64,000 nt of DNA from Sulfitobacter mediterraneus (GCF_016801775.1 NZ_CP069004.1:3534001-3598000); one strand, 5' to 3'. Shown: positions 1 to 9,884, numbered from the stretch's first letter. Notes: generated by a model not told the origin, from the sequence alone. Translations and numbers: made by a program.

Positions 1-1
1 C

Positions 2-2830
2 AGAGACCACCTGTCCGGTGGCGATGGCGCAGATACGCTTGATGGCGGCACGGACAACGACACTCTCATCGGGGATGAGGGCGACGATAGCCTTTCGGGC
101 GGCGGCGGCGATGATTTGCTGATGGGTGGCGATGGCGATGACACCCTTGATGGTGGCATGGGCGAGGACATCTTGGTTGGCGGCCGCGGCGCTGACAGCT
201 TTGTGATCGAAAAGGCCGATTTCTCTCCTCTTGGCAACTCAGAAGAAGTGTCCAACGCAATCCTGCGTTCAAATCTCTCGGATCTCAGAGGTTGGGCCGC
301 CAAGAAGGCGCATGACCCCTCTTCGAACGACACTCCTGATTTTCAGGCGACTTCGCTTGATGTTCAATCCATTGGTGCCGCCGTGCGTGACGCAGCACCT
401 GCAGATCTCGATGACATAACCGTCGAAGCGATTGCCACATTGGTTGAGACCACGATAACCGGAATGGTTCTGACCAACCCTCTTGGCCACCTTGATGCCA
501 TAGATGTGTCCAAAGACATAAGTGATCTCCTGAAACCGATCTATGGCGACAGAACCGCAAAGCGGATCGAGGATGCCGTCGAAGAGGACATCGACCAGCA
601 ATACAATGATCTTGCTGACCAACAAAACCCATCTGCAATTGGCAGGCAGGACATCCTCGATCTGGCAAAGGACGTCACCATTGAGGATTTCGAGATCGGA
701 ACCGATATGTTGGTTCTGTCGTCACACGACTATCTTGGGGCCATGGGGCTGTCGACGAATGACGTGAAGATCACCGACACGATCGGCAATGGCAGGGGCG
801 ATGCCGTCCTGAACCTGCCTGATGGTTCGACCATCACGTTGAAAGGCATCGATCCTGCATCGCTCGACCCTGAAACGCTTGAGACCATGGGGTTTTTCGC
901 CTCCAATGACACAAGCGACTTTCAGAACAAATTTCTCACCGATGCGGGCAAGATCTATGGCGGCGGGGGCGATGATGAACTTGTCGGGTCTTCCAACAAC
1001 GAAGAAATTTCCGGCGGCACGGGGGCTGATGTCGTCTTTGGCGGCGGCGGTGCGGACACGATCCATGGCGGCAGCGGATCGGACTTCATCGAAGGGGGTG
1101 ATGGCGATGACGTACTCTACACCGGTACGGGCGACGATACGCTCGTCGGCGGTGAGGGTAACGATATTCTGAACAACTCCTCCGGCGATGACAGCCTTGT
1201 TGGCGGCGTTGGCGATGACAAACTGGTTGCCTCGGCAGGTGACGATACCCTCGAAGGGGGCGCAGACAACGATACGCTGATTGGCGGGATCGACGATGAT
1301 AGCCTGGATGGCGGCTCCGGTGATGACGTCCTCATGGGCGACTTCGAGACCACGGGTCTGGTCGAGCCGAACCTGCTTTTCGCTTATGAATATTACGAGC
1401 TGGACGGCGCAGGTTCGCTCAACAGTTTTGCGGATGCCGGTTTCACATCAGGGACTGAAAACGACAACCCCCCCGATGGCGAAGGCGTTGTACAAAGCAT
1501 TGACCCCGCCGCAATCGACGCCTTCCATGGCGGCAACGGCGATACCTTTGCGGTCAAACTGTCGACCACCCTGACGGTCACCAACGCTGGCTCTTATTCC
1601 TTTGGTGTGTCCGCCGATGATGGCGCACATATCTACATCGACGGCGTATCGCTGATCGAAATCACCGGTTCGGGATCAAGTGCGTCGGCGTCCACCCCAT
1701 TGGACGCAGGTGAGCACCTCATCGAGATTCTCTATTTCGACCAGAGCGGCGCCGAAACACTGAGCGTGGATTTGACCGGGCCGGATACAGGCGGCGTGCC
1801 TATCGGATTGGAAAGCGCCAACCTGTCCACATCTTTCGACGATGTCCTGATCGGTGGCACCGGCAATGACACGATCACCGGCGGTCTGGGCAACGATACG
1901 TTTGTCTACAACGTAGGTGATGGTGCCGACACGATTACCGATTTCAACGCCGGCAACACCGGATCAATTGCCGATGACGACAGCACCAACAACGACTTCA
2001 TCGACCTGAGCGGCTATTACGACAGACTGTCGGAACTTTACGCTGACCAAGCGGATGACGGCATCCTCAACCAATCCAACGATGGCGTTGGCAAGGTGGA
2101 CTACAGCGACAACACCAGCTTTGGCACAGGATCGCTGACCTTCACCGGCGCAAGCAGCAACAATTCGTTCTTCACTGCGGACAACACAGGCGTGGTCTGT
2201 TTCACATCCGGGACCAGCATTCGAACCCCCAAAGGCGATGTGCTGATCGATGATCTGCGTATTGGGGATCTGGTGTGCACCATGGACAATGGGCCACAGC
2301 CCGTCCGTTGGATCGGGCAACGCGAGGTGAGTTCCAAAGAGCTTGCCGCGGACGTGAGATTGCGGCCTGTTTTGATCCCTCAAGGTATGCTTGGGGCCGA
2401 ACGCGACCTCTTGGTGTCACGCCAGCACGCAGTGCTCGTTGACAGTGACCGTTTGGCCAGAGCCATCCACCTGACCGGCGCCAAAGGCCTGCCAGCACGG
2501 ATCGCGCACGGGAAAAAGCAAGTCACTTACATTCACCTGATGTTCGATGAACACCAAATCGTATTTGTCGAAAACGTGCCATCCGAAAGCTTCTACCCAG
2601 GCGCAAACGCGGTCAAAATGCTGACCGAGGGCGCATTGGAGGACTTGCTTCAGGTTCTCCCTGAACTCTCGACCGCAAACAGCCCTGAAGACATTAAGCG
2701 TATCTACGGCCCGACAGCGCGACCCATTGTTGGCCTCGAAGAATTGACGGATGTCGAATGCAATGCTTGTGGGGATGGCAATCCGCCGCCTGCAAAGCGG
2801 AATGAAGATCAAAGAAGGTTTGCTGCATAA
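2..2830 (+). CDS. RTX-repeat / PA14 / Hint_2 protein (5' end outside window)
   Basis: The reading frame is open from base 2, so the gene starts upstream; 942 residues are visible. Glycine/aspartate nonapeptides of the RTX calcium-binding type (GGDGDDTLDGG style) occur at both the visible N-terminus and about residues 320-450. A PA14-like carbohydrate-binding module follows (about 455-600, with DDGAHIYIDG), then another RTX block. From Cys733 (VVCFTSGT, then GDLVCTMDNGPQPVRWIG) comes a Hint_2 domain ending with HLMFDEHQIVF and PSESFYPG. RTX proteins are usually secreted by type I systems; the Hint module is related to intein/hedgehog self-processing domains, but no intein-like C-terminal HN pair is visible. 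Probable surface or secreted protein. The linker before the Hint module is closely similar to that of the protein at 21391-23352. Confidence 0.9.
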   Translation, partial: RDHLSGGDGADTLDGGTDNDTLIGDEGDDSLSGGGGDDLLMGGDGDDTLDGGMGEDILVGGRGADSFVIEKADFSPLGNSEEVSNAILRSNLSDLRGWAAKKAHDPSSNDTPDFQATSLDVQSIGAAVRDAAPADLDDITVEAIATLVETTITGMVLTNPLGHLDAIDVSKDISDLLKPIYGDRTAKRIEDAVEEDIDQQYNDLADQQNPSAIGRQDILDLAKDVTIEDFEIGTDMLVLSSHDYLGAMGLSTNDVKITDTIGNGRGDAVLNLPDGSTITLKGIDPASLDPETLETMGFFASNDTSDFQNKFLTDAGKIYGGGGDDELVGSSNNEEISGGTGADVVFGGGGADTIHGGSGSDFIEGGDGDDVLYTGTGDDTLVGGEGNDILNNSSGDDSLVGGVGDDKLVASAGDDTLEGGADNDTLIGGIDDDSLDGGSGDDVLMGDFETTGLVEPNLLFAYEYYELDGAGSLNSFADAGFTSGTENDNPPDGEGVVQSIDPAAIDAFHGGNGDTFAVKLSTTLTVTNAGSYSFGVSADDGAHIYIDGVSLIEITGSGSSASASTPLDAGEHLIEILYFDQSGAETLSVDLTGPDTGGVPIGLESANLSTSFDDVLIGGTGNDTITGGLGNDTFVYNVGDGADTITDFNAGNTGSIADDDSTNNDFIDLSGYYDRLSELYADQADDGILNQSNDGVGKVDYSDNTSFGTGSLTFTGASSNNSFFTADNTGVVCFTSGTSIRTPKGDVLIDDLRIGDLVCTMDNGPQPVRWIGQREVSSKELAADVRLRPVLIPQGMLGAERDLLVSRQHAVLVDSDRLARAIHLTGAKGLPARIAHGKKQVTYIHLMFDEHQIVFVENVPSESFYPGANAVKMLTEGALEDLLQVLPELSTANSPEDIKRIYGPTARPIVGLEELTDVECNACGDGNPPPAKRNEDQRRFAA

Positions 2831-3089
2831 CGGTGAGCACAGCAAAGCTGCCAGATGCCGTGGCGGTGTTCCGGTGACAGATGTCCTTGGAAGCAGGGGC
2901 CACCTGAACTGGGACAGAGCTGTGCGCATCAGGTTGGGATGGTTTTTCTTCATGCCGTTTCCCCGCAACTGAAACGGCGGCTTGGCCCAAATGCCACAGA
3001 ACCTTTGGCTGCAGTCACAATCCTGAGGTTGTTTGGCCACTCCCAATTCGCAGTTTTTGAAAGTGGCCATATTCGATCAATATCTGCGA

Positions 3090-3656
3090 TTAGGCCGCGT
3101 CCTTCGCAAGTCCGGTCCAGACATTCGGCGCAAAGGCCGTGTCCAACTCGGTCTCGGCGATGTGATTGGTGTAGTTGGACATGGTCTTGAGCGCCGTGCC
3201 CAAGATCACCTCCAACATGGTCTGGCGGGTATAGCCGGCCTCCAGAAACGCTTGGGTTTGCGCTTGCGTGGGCCAGCCCCGGCTGTCGTTGATAGCAATC
3301 GCAAATTGACGCAAGGCCTCCAGCTTGGGATCGGAAATCGGTGTATTGTTGCGCAGGGCATCGATGACATCTTCAGACACACCGCCCATCTGCGAAAGGG
3401 TCGTATGGGCCGCCATGCAGTAGGCGCAACCATTCATCCGGTTGTTGGTCATGAGGATGATCTGGCGTTCGGTTTCCGACAGTTTGGCCTTGCCAAAGAT
3501 CGCCGAAAGGGTGGTGTAGCCTTCGAGAATGGCAGGTGCTTCGGCCATTGCGCCATAAAGATTGGGCACGAATCCATAATCATTCAGGGCGCGCTGCAGG
3601 ATGGGTTTGGCAGCGTCAGGGGCAGTGTTCAGGTCATGGGTGACAAAGTTGGTCAT
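3090..3656 (-). CDS. carboxymuconolactone decarboxylase / AhpD-like family protein
   Basis: A 188-residue protein of the CMD/AhpD-like fold. The segment with MTNNRMNGCAYCMAAHTTL carries the CxxC-xxx-H motif (CAYCMAAH) that performs thiol-based peroxide reduction in this superfamily. The start at 3656 is chosen because AGGA lies about 10 nt upstream; a longer in-frame ORF reaches 3797 but would overlap the upstream YHS gene. It is the last gene of a leftward run (isochorismatase-like, YHS, this gene) and is separated from the YHS gene by a strong hairpin. The substrate is unknown; a detoxification or redox role is inferred from the family. Confidence 0.85.
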   Translation of the reverse strand: MTNFVTHDLNTAPDAAKPILQRALNDYGFVPNLYGAMAEAPAILEGYTTLSAIFGKAKLSETERQIILMTNNRMNGCAYCMAAHTTLSQMGGVSEDVIDALRNNTPISDPKLEALRQFAIAINDSRGWPTQAQTQAFLEAGYTRQTMLEVILGTALKTMSNYTNHIAETELDTAFAPNVWTGLAKDAA

Positions 3657-3711
3657 TGGGTCGGTATCCTTTGAGGGAGGGAAGAGGTCGTTTCGCCGGT
3701 TGAGAAGGGCA

Positions 3712-3747
3712 GGGGGGACGGCACAAAAGTCGTTTTGCCGTCCCCCC
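3712..3747 (-). terminator. strong intercistronic hairpin
   Basis: A perfect 11-bp stem (GGGGGGACGGC with GCCGTCCCCCC) encloses a 14-base loop that itself contains AAAA and TTTT. It lies between the YHS gene and the following CMD-like gene, both leftward. The stem is not followed by a clear U-tract on the minus strand, so it may be a partial terminator, an attenuator or an mRNA-processing/stabilising element. Confidence 0.5.
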
Positions 3748-3757
3748 TTAAGCCGGA

Positions 3758-4243
3758 TCAGAGCGCGCTGATGGGCGTGTTCACGATCTCTGGCCATTTG
3801 GCCTCGGCGCCCTTGATCACGGCGTCCTTGTCTTCGAGGTATTTGTCAAAGATGGCTGCGTTGACGAAGAGGTACAGTTTGCCGTCAACGATATCGGCAT
3901 AGCGGACATCGCCATCAAGTTTCTTGCCAACAAAAACACCGAAGGCGCAAAAACCGCCAAACTGGGGAAGGTATGCCGCGGGATCGGCGTCAAACTTTGA
4001 CTGTGCCTCGGCGGAGGAAAAGTAATAGTCAACACCATCATACGCAGAGGTAAAGGCGGCGTCCCCTTGCCCCGGTTTGCCGCCCTGGAACATCGAGACA
4101 GGATCAACGCCGTGCAGGCCTAGGGGATGGCCTGCCAGTGTCAAACCGTTGTTGACGTTGTATTCGTCCGCGGCAAAGGCGGATGTTGCGAGGGCCAAGG
4201 TCATTGCGGTGGCGATGCCGGTCAGAGTGCGAGAGTATTTCAT
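3758..4243 (-). CDS. exported YHS domain protein
   Basis: A 161-residue protein with a Sec signal peptide (MKYSRTLTGIATAMTLALA, cleavage after AFA). The mature part has the YHS-type pattern: GVDPVSMFQGGKPGQGD, YDGVDYYFSSAEAQSKFDADPAAYLPQFGGFCAFG. YHS domains are small and often linked to metal binding or heavy-metal proteins. The start has AAGGA about 9 nt upstream. It lies 41 bp downstream of the isochorismatase-like gene in the same direction, so the two are probably co-transcribed. Periplasmic location is inferred from the signal peptide; the exact role is unknown. Confidence 0.85.
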   Translation of the reverse strand: MKYSRTLTGIATAMTLALATSAFAADEYNVNNGLTLAGHPLGLHGVDPVSMFQGGKPGQGDAAFTSAYDGVDYYFSSAEAQSKFDADPAAYLPQFGGFCAFGVFVGKKLDGDVRYADIVDGKLYLFVNAAIFDKYLEDKDAVIKGAEAKWPEIVNTPISAL

Positions 4244-4284
4244 TGCTATTTCCTTTATGAATTGAAGTTTTGAGAGGGGAGAGA

Positions 4285-5133
4285 TCAGGCAGAGCTGGCG
4301 ATGCGTTTGACGGCGTCATCCGTCCACCAAAGACCATTGGCCACCATGCGGAAGTTGATCAGCGCCGCGAGATAGCCGTCACCCTCTGGCACCTTCGCGC
4401 CGGCGGTTGCGTCGCGCACAACGGCAACCTCATAGCCCAGCTCAAGCAGGTCATAGAGATGGGCCTGTGTGCACAGGTTCGCGGACATGCCCGCAAGGAT
4501 CACCTTGTCGATCCCGCGTTTGCGCAGCTGCAGGTTCAGATCGTTCTGCGCTGGGCTATAAACCTTGTGGGGGGAGCAAACGATGGTCTCGCCGTCTTCG
4601 ATGTATTTCTTGTACTGCGGCATCCAATCGGCGCCGGATCCTTCGAAATTGTCGAGGTTGAGCGGGCCAAGCCGGTCAAACATCCCGATGGAGTGCATTG
4701 TGGCCTCAAGGGTGCCTTCAAAGTTCCATTTGTGATCATGCGGATAATAGTAGTGGGGCGAGATAAAAACCGGCATGCCAGCTGCCTTCGCCGCTTTGAA
4801 CAGCTCTTCGATGTTGTCTACGGTGCCCTGCTCGGTGACGCTTTCGCCGACCACGCCCCAGGTTACGCCGTCCTCGGACAGAAAGTCGATTTGAGGATCT
4901 GTGACCACCAATGCGGTGCGCCCCGGTTCGATTGTCATATCAATCTGCGGCAGGCCCGGATTTTCCGGATCGGCATAAAGCGCCTTGGCCTCGTCTGTTG
5001 CAGCCAGAGCGCCACTGCCCGCTACACCGGCCACACCAGCAGCGGCAACGCTGGCCAAAACGCGGCGGCGGGCCAGATCTACGGTTTCTTCGGTGTGGCC
5101 GCATCCGCAACCGTGGTCAGGTTTATGTGTCAT
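4285..5133 (-). CDS. Tat-exported isochorismatase-like cysteine hydrolase
   Basis: A 282-residue protein of the isochorismatase-like hydrolase superfamily. The expected triad is visible: Asp79 in VVTDPQIDF, Lys190 in CSPHKVYS and Cys221 in SANLCTQAH. The N-terminus has HGCGCGH and a twin-arginine-like signal (ARRRVLASVAAAGVAGVAGS), so export in folded form is likely. Family members hydrolyse amides or vinyl ethers (nicotinamidase, N-carbamoyl hydrolases, isochorismatase); the substrate here cannot be read from the sequence. It is first in the run with the YHS and CMD-like genes, suggesting a shared periplasmic or stress-related task. Confidence 0.88.
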   Translation of the reverse strand: MTHKPDHGCGCGHTEETVDLARRRVLASVAAAGVAGVAGSGALAATDEAKALYADPENPGLPQIDMTIEPGRTALVVTDPQIDFLSEDGVTWGVVGESVTEQGTVDNIEELFKAAKAAGMPVFISPHYYYPHDHKWNFEGTLEATMHSIGMFDRLGPLNLDNFEGSGADWMPQYKKYIEDGETIVCSPHKVYSPAQNDLNLQLRKRGIDKVILAGMSANLCTQAHLYDLLELGYEVAVVRDATAGAKVPEGDGYLAALINFRMVANGLWWTDDAVKRIASSA

Positions 5134-5322
5134 TGATTGTCTCCTTGGTTTGCTTGTGCAGCGCAGATCGCGCTGCGGGTGTCAGGGCGGCGGACCTTTG
5201 GACAGATCTTTCCCGTTCACGGCAAAACGGGCCGTGTTGGTCAGAATGCATCTGCGGTGGATCCACCTTCCTTTTGCGCCAGCCCGCATGAAACGCAGGC
5301 CGGAATTCATTTGATCTTGGGG

Positions 5323-5787
5323 CTAGAGGCCCAAATCGGTCAGCCCCTTGTGGCTCATCGGGCGGGCGGGCTCGGACCAATGAAACAGACGGTCTGCCTC
5401 TTCGATCGGCAAATCGTTGATCGACGCGATCCGCCTCCGCATCAGGCCATCGGGAGCAAATTCCCAATTCTCATTGCCGTAGGACCGGAACCATTGCCCC
5501 GCCGCGCTGTGCCATTCATAGGCGAACCGCACGGCGATCCGGTTGCCCGAGAACGCCCAAAGCTCTTTGATCAGGCGGTACTCCAGCTCTTGCGCCCATT
5601 TGTCTGTCAGAAAGGACACAATCTCTTTGCGCCCTTGCAAAAAGGTCGTGCGGTTCCGCCAAACGCTATCAACAGAATAGGCGAGAGCGACTTTTTCTGG
5701 GGTCTTGGAGTTCCAGCCGTCTTCGGCCATCCGAACCTTTTGCTCGGCGGTTTCCAATGTGAACGGCGGAAAGGGTGGACGCGTCAT
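5323..5787 (-). CDS. DUF1348 / nuclear transport factor 2-like protein
   Basis: A 154-residue protein starting [18 protein letters not shown]. It has the tryptophan- and arginine-rich pattern of the DUF1348 (SnoaL/NTF2-like) family: [55 protein letters not shown] and [12 protein letters not shown]. Its length is typical. Members form small alpha+beta cone folds; biochemical function is mostly unknown. The ATG is one base after the TGA of an upstream ORF (5789-6163), which suggests translational coupling if that ORF is real. The next gene downstream starts 189 bp away. Confidence 0.85.
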   Translation of the reverse strand: MTRPPFPPFTLETAEQKVRMAEDGWNSKTPEKVALAYSVDSVWRNRTTFLQGRKEIVSFLTDKWAQELEYRLIKELWAFSGNRIAVRFAYEWHSAAGQWFRSYGNENWEFAPDGLMRRRIASINDLPIEEADRLFHWSEPARPMSHKGLTDLGL

Positions 5788-5788
5788 A

Positions 5789-6163
5789 TCAAGGCCTCGT
5801 GGTTTGAGAAAAAAGCGCCCCGGACAAAGTGGTAGGTCGGGTAAATGCCGGGGCGCTGGAGTTTGCCACATTCGGGAGCTGGACAGATGGGAGGGTCCGA
5901 AAATGGCTTGGGGAAATGTGGTGTCTGACCGTGGGGCCAAGGTGGCAGGCCTCCACCAGGGTTGCCAACACAAGCCAGACGATGAGGGTCGTCGCGATCG
6001 CAAGCAGCCGGTCGTCGGGGCGCCGTGTTCCCGACCCAAATGGGGTCTGGAAGATCACGGGCGGAGAAGCCGGAAGGCGCCCGGAACCGCGGCGCTCATT
6101 GCGGCGGGGGGACGGTGCCGCAGTGCGCCTGACGGGGCAGGTCATGTGGTCCGGATGGGTCAT
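5789..6163 (-). CDS. possible small membrane protein (weak)
   Basis: A 124-codon ORF beginning [13 protein letters not shown]. One hydrophobic stretch ([20 protein letters not shown]) could span the membrane; the rest is low-complexity and rich in Arg, Pro and Thr. Supporting it: GGAG about 10 nt before the ATG, and its TGA sits one base before the DUF1348 start codon. Against it: no recognised family and unusual composition. Treat as tentative. Confidence 0.3.
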   Translation of the reverse strand: MTHPDHMTCPVRRTAAPSPRRNERRGSGRLPASPPVIFQTPFGSGTRRPDDRLLAIATTLIVWLVLATLVEACHLGPTVRHHISPSHFRTLPSVQLPNVANSSAPAFTRPTTLSGALFSQTTRP

Positions 6164-6720
6164 TCCAGCTTCTCCGTGCGGAGTGATGCCAAGCCTTTGC
6201 CCTAGGGAAATCGGGCATCGGCCAATTGGCACCTCTCGGTTGATCGATGAGCCAGATGTAGGCGGTGCGGCTCCGCAAATATTGGCCCTTTCAGCCAAGG
6301 TTTGGGCAAATCCTGCCATGCTTTGACGGGCTGTTCGGCTGCACCGCTTATGGCCTTCGCCGGCGATTTTGTGCGGCAAAGGGGCTTGCGCAGATGTGAT
6401 GTCTCTTGGAAGGCAGCGCGCTCTTTCTAGCTGATCAGAATGACTTTTTTGCTTTGCCTTCTGCCGCTTTGATATCCCCCGAACATCGCGCTGTCGGTCG
6501 GTTCCCTGCACAAAGGACACAAATATCTGACCATGCCGCAGTGATGCGTAAGCCCGATATTTCTCAGGAGAAATCAACGATTGGCAGGGCGGGGCAAAGC
6601 CCTGACCGGTAGGGCCAAGAAGACGGTCGCGAGCCTGACTAGATCTGGGGAAGGCCGGTGCCATACGACAATATCAAATGCCGGTTTGCCCCAGAGGCGC
6701 ATTAAAAAGGAGCATCTGAA
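6164..6720. other. 557-bp gap without a supported gene
   Basis: Several frames are open here but none has recognisable protein character. The stretch should hold the upstream region of the leftward DUF1348 unit and the promoter of the rightward porin. The only clear signal is the AAGGAG ribosome site just before 6721. Confidence 0.5.
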
Positions 6721-7881
6721 ATGCAGCAAACAACAGATCACAACGCAACCGCAGCGGGGCATCAGTATCCTAACAAAAGCAAAATCAGGTTGCGGTTGTC
6801 CGGCGTTGGGGCGGCAACGGTTGTCGCCTTTCTGGCCACTGCCGGTTTGGCCCGCGCAGATGGCGCCAAGCAGACAGCATTCAAATTCTACGGGCAGCTT
6901 AACTTCGGCATTTTTCATGTCGACGATGGGCAGGACTATGACACCTACCTTACCGACAATGACAATTCGAACAGCCGGATCGGCATCATCCACCAGACCG
7001 AACTGGCCAATGGCCACAGGCTGAAATTCCATTTCGAAAGCGGATTGGGATTTTCCGGATCGGCGGCGGCAACCCTTGACGACAATGACCTGAACCTGAA
7101 ATGGCGGCGTACCGAGTTGCGAAAATTGGAGGTGGTGTACAGCACGCCCGCCTATGGCGCCTTGTCTTTTGGTCAGGGAAGCACCGCAACAGATGGCGTT
7201 GCAGAAACGGACTTTTCCGGCACCAGCGTTGTGCATTATTCCAGTATCAATGCACTGGCGGGCACCATTGAATTCCGGGACGCGGGCGGCGCGGGGTCCG
7301 GCAGCAACATCAACGCAGCATTCAGAAACTTCGATGGCGCGCGCCGGTTTCGCCTGCGTTATGACAGCCCCGCGGTCAGTGGTTTCGCCCTCACGGTTTC
7401 CGCCGGACAAGAAGTGCTGCGCCATGGCGATGATCGAGATTATTACGATCTGGCGCTCCGCTTTGATCGGGATCTGGACCAGTTCAAAGTCTCCGGACGC
7501 ATCGGCTACGCCCGTGCGGGCTCTGACCGGTCATCGGTCGCCTCTTCCATCGCGTTCTTGCACACATCCAGCGGCCTCAACCTTGCGGCTGCCACGGGGC
7601 GGCAACAGGAAACGGGGGCCAATTACGCCTACCTCAAACTTGGTCTAAAGCGGCGTTGGAATGATCTGGGCGAAACAGCACTGTCCCTTGATGTGTTTGA
7701 GGGGGATGATCTGGCCGGAATCGGGTCACAGTCCACGTCCTATGGCATTGGGATTGTCCAGAAATGGGACCGCTACAACACTGAACTCTACGCAGGTTAC
7801 CGCCGCTATGAATTGAAAGGGGCCGCCGTTGCCGTTGAGGATATCAACGTCGCCGTGATCGGTGCCCGTTGGAAGTTCTAA
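6721..7881 (+). CDS. outer-membrane porin
   Basis: A 386-residue protein with features of general porins of Rhodobacteraceae: a signal sequence ending near GLARADGA, then alternating beta strands (FKFYGQLNFGIF, RIGIIHQTELANGHRLKFHFES, AYGALSFGQGST) and a terminal phenylalanine (VIGARWKF), the usual outer-membrane assembly signal. The signal peptide has an unusually long polar N-region (about 25 residues), but AAGGAG 9 nt before the ATG supports the start. It probably forms a trimeric channel for small solutes. It converges with the TetR gene. Confidence 0.88.
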   Translation: MQQTTDHNATAAGHQYPNKSKIRLRLSGVGAATVVAFLATAGLARADGAKQTAFKFYGQLNFGIFHVDDGQDYDTYLTDNDNSNSRIGIIHQTELANGHRLKFHFESGLGFSGSAAATLDDNDLNLKWRRTELRKLEVVYSTPAYGALSFGQGSTATDGVAETDFSGTSVVHYSSINALAGTIEFRDAGGAGSGSNINAAFRNFDGARRFRLRYDSPAVSGFALTVSAGQEVLRHGDDRDYYDLALRFDRDLDQFKVSGRIGYARAGSDRSSVASSIAFLHTSSGLNLAAATGRQQETGANYAYLKLGLKRRWNDLGETALSLDVFEGDDLAGIGSQSTSYGIGIVQKWDRYNTELYAGYRRYELKGAAVAVEDINVAVIGARWKF

Positions 7882-7977
7882 AGGGCAAGTGGCAGATGGA
7901 AGGGGGCGGGCAAATTCTCCTGCCTCGATCCGGATATTCGCGAGATATCTAAAGGCCCCACGCGGCGGGAAAGAAGA

Positions 7978-8580
7978 TCACGCGTAACCGTTGGGTCCAT
8001 CCGCGCCAAGCGCCGCATCCATCAGCGCGGCTGCGACGCGTTTGGCATTTAGCGCCGCCTCAGGCATGCCGCGGACATGGGCCGTGGCAATCGCCCCCTC
8101 CTTGATCAGGGCAATCTGCTCAGCCAGTTCGAGGGGCGCGGCCGCACCCGCCTTGCGGCAAATCTGCTCAAGGTGGTCAACAACGCTCTGTTTGTGCTCT
8201 GCGGCCAAACGGTGGGCCGGATGCTTTTGATCGCCAAATTCGCTGGCTGCATTGATGAACGCACAGCCGTAAAAACCAAACTCCTTGAAAGCTCTGCCTT
8301 TGAACCAATCCTCAAGCGCGTCAAACATTGCCAAAATCTGGGCGCGCGGGTCAGGGCCAGCTTTCTTCATCTCGCCCATGAGCCAATTGCGGAACTTCTC
8401 ATCACGGCGGCGCAGAGCGGCAAGGATCAGTTCATCCTTGGAGCGGAAGTGATTGTAGAGGGTCATCTTGGCCACGCCGGACTCGCCAAGGATCTTGTCG
8501 ATCCCGGTGGCATTAAAGCCGCCCGTGTAGAAGAGCTTTAACGCTGTTTCGACGAGATCGTCGCGACGAGGGTTTGCCAT
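7978..8580 (-). CDS. TetR/AcrR family transcriptional regulator
   Basis: A 200-residue regulator. The N-terminal helix-turn-helix is clear: VETALKLFYTGGFNATGID, ILGESGVAKMTLYNHFRSKDE. The ligand-binding part contains FYGCAFINAASEF, seen in regulators near quinone or NADPH-oxidoreductase genes. The start at 8580 (MANPRRDDLV) is chosen over the longer frame to 8655 because family members begin just before the HTH and because a candidate operator lies upstream. It converges with the porin and diverges from the small membrane protein at 8928. Confidence 0.88.
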   Translation of the reverse strand: MANPRRDDLVETALKLFYTGGFNATGIDKILGESGVAKMTLYNHFRSKDELILAALRRRDEKFRNWLMGEMKKAGPDPRAQILAMFDALEDWFKGRAFKEFGFYGCAFINAASEFGDQKHPAHRLAAEHKQSVVDHLEQICRKAGAAAPLELAEQIALIKEGAIATAHVRGMPEAALNAKRVAAALMDAALGADGPNGYA

Positions 8581-8596
8581 GTTCTCAAAACCAATC

Positions 8597-8610
8597 AGAC
8601 TGTTCTGTCT
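8597..8610. promoter_or_regulatory. candidate TetR operator
   Basis: The inverted repeat AGAC-TGTTCT-GTCT lies 17 nt upstream of the TetR start codon. It resembles boxes of the AGAC...GTCT type bound by NemR-like TetR proteins. Autoregulation is inferred from position and symmetry only. Confidence 0.35.
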
Positions 8611-8927
8611 ATATTTTGCATAGTTTTCCACGCCTGGCAAAGCCAAATCATTCAAAATACGGTGTTTCTGTTCACTTTCTCCCGTAGACCAATCTGTATG
8701 GATAGGCTAAATGATGGTCAGTTGCGTGCGATGATGCCATTGGCGTTATATGCTGCTGAGCAAGTTCAGCATAAACAGTGGGTTAATGCAGATAGGCATG
8801 CTGTGTTTGGCAGAAAATGCCATCCCCTTGGCGGTGGCGGGCAAGAGCGTATCACAAACGTCCTATAGAGTGTTCTGATATCGAAAAAACCCACCTCTGC
8901 CTCCCGGCAAATTTAAGGACAAGCCAG

Positions 8928-9110
8928 ATGCAAAGCTTGACTTCATTGACCCTCACAGCCATCGCCGCAGGTATCGCGGTCAGCGTTCTGCTTTTGCCCG
9001 TGGCAATGTCCAAGGCTTTGTTTGGCCGGAACAATGATGCAAGCGTGAAGGCAGTGCGGCAGCCGACATTCGTGGCTACCCGTGAAATTGACGGCGGCCT
9101 TTCAGACTGA
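8928..9110 (+). CDS. small single-span membrane protein
   Basis: A 60-residue protein (MQSLTSLTLTAIAAGIAVSV...). Residues 6-28 form one hydrophobic segment, followed by a polar tail with KALFGRNNDASVK. AAGGAC about 10 nt before the ATG supports this start over a longer in-frame ORF. It is transcribed away from the TetR gene and might share its control region. The family is not recognised. Confidence 0.55.
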   Translation: MQSLTSLTLTAIAAGIAVSVLLLPVAMSKALFGRNNDASVKAVRQPTFVATREIDGGLSD

Positions 9111-9133
9111 TCTCACTCGGCATGAGATTGGAG

Positions 9134-9634
9134 TTAGAACTTGTGGTGAAATCTAAGACTTAAACCATTTGAGCCGGGGTTGAATTCCGACAAACCTCCG
9201 TTGGATCGGTGATCAATGGCGAGAGATATCGACGAGGTTTTTGTGATTTCATAGCCAACCGCCAGCACCGACCGGAATTCGATGGTATGGCCCAATGCCG
9301 TCGCTGGCCCGTTCTCAAAATAAAGACCGGGCATCAGGCTTGCCTCGGCAAACCAGCGATCACCAAAATGACGCTGCGCGATCAACCCTGCACCTGCCCA
9401 GACATCACCCGAAGCATGGCCAACAACCGCCACGCCCCAGCTGATCTGGCCCTTGTCCCACTCGCGGTAGGGATCGAACCGATATTCAAAGGTGAACTGC
9501 CGGTCATTGGCGGCGAGGTTGGAGTTGAATTCCACCACACCAGAACCAATAACAAGTTCAGAGGCTTGCGCGGCTTGCCCAAAGGTGAGGCCGACAGCCA
9601 TTGCGATGGTTTTCAAACATTTCATATCAGGCAT
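9134..9634 (-). CDS. PagL-like lipid A 3-O-deacylase / acyloxyacyl hydrolase
   Basis: A 166-residue outer-membrane beta-barrel-type protein with a signal peptide (cleavage near QAAQA). The C-terminal end holds the PagL hallmark H-x-S-N followed by an NPG motif (DHRSNGGLSEFNPGSNG) and ends in Phe. In PagL the His and Ser of HxSN belong to the catalytic triad; the acidic partner is not obvious at its usual spacing, and a Glu lies only eight residues after the His. It would remove a 3-O acyl chain from lipid A, changing LPS. Start at 9634 has AAGG 9 nt upstream; 9625 is possible. Confidence 0.75.
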   Translation of the reverse strand: MPDMKCLKTIAMAVGLTFGQAAQASELVIGSGVVEFNSNLAANDRQFTFEYRFDPYREWDKGQISWGVAVVGHASGDVWAGAGLIAQRHFGDRWFAEASLMPGLYFENGPATALGHTIEFRSVLAVGYEITKTSSISLAIDHRSNGGLSEFNPGSNGLSLRFHHKF

Positions 9635-9884
9635 CGGGGCGAACCTTGGACCAGAATGGGGGAATGCCCGCCGAGCGCGGTGTCGGCGCAGCGCTCGCTT
9701 TGGTTCTGTCTGAAATCGGCATTGAACATCTCCAATAGATCAGTGCCGACAAAAGCCCTTCCTTCGCGGAAGGCTGCCAATGCGGCTTGTTGCCTTTGGT
9801 CTATTCAATCGAAGGGGTCAGGGTCTTAGCCGGGTCTGCCAAGCTTCGGGCTGTTTCTGCCATCTTGTGGTGCTGCGCGGCTTA

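Noticed and set aside
5829..6326. A 165-codon plus-strand frame in the gap before the porin
   Set aside because: No ribosome site or recognisable domain; composition typical of an antisense GC-rich frame.
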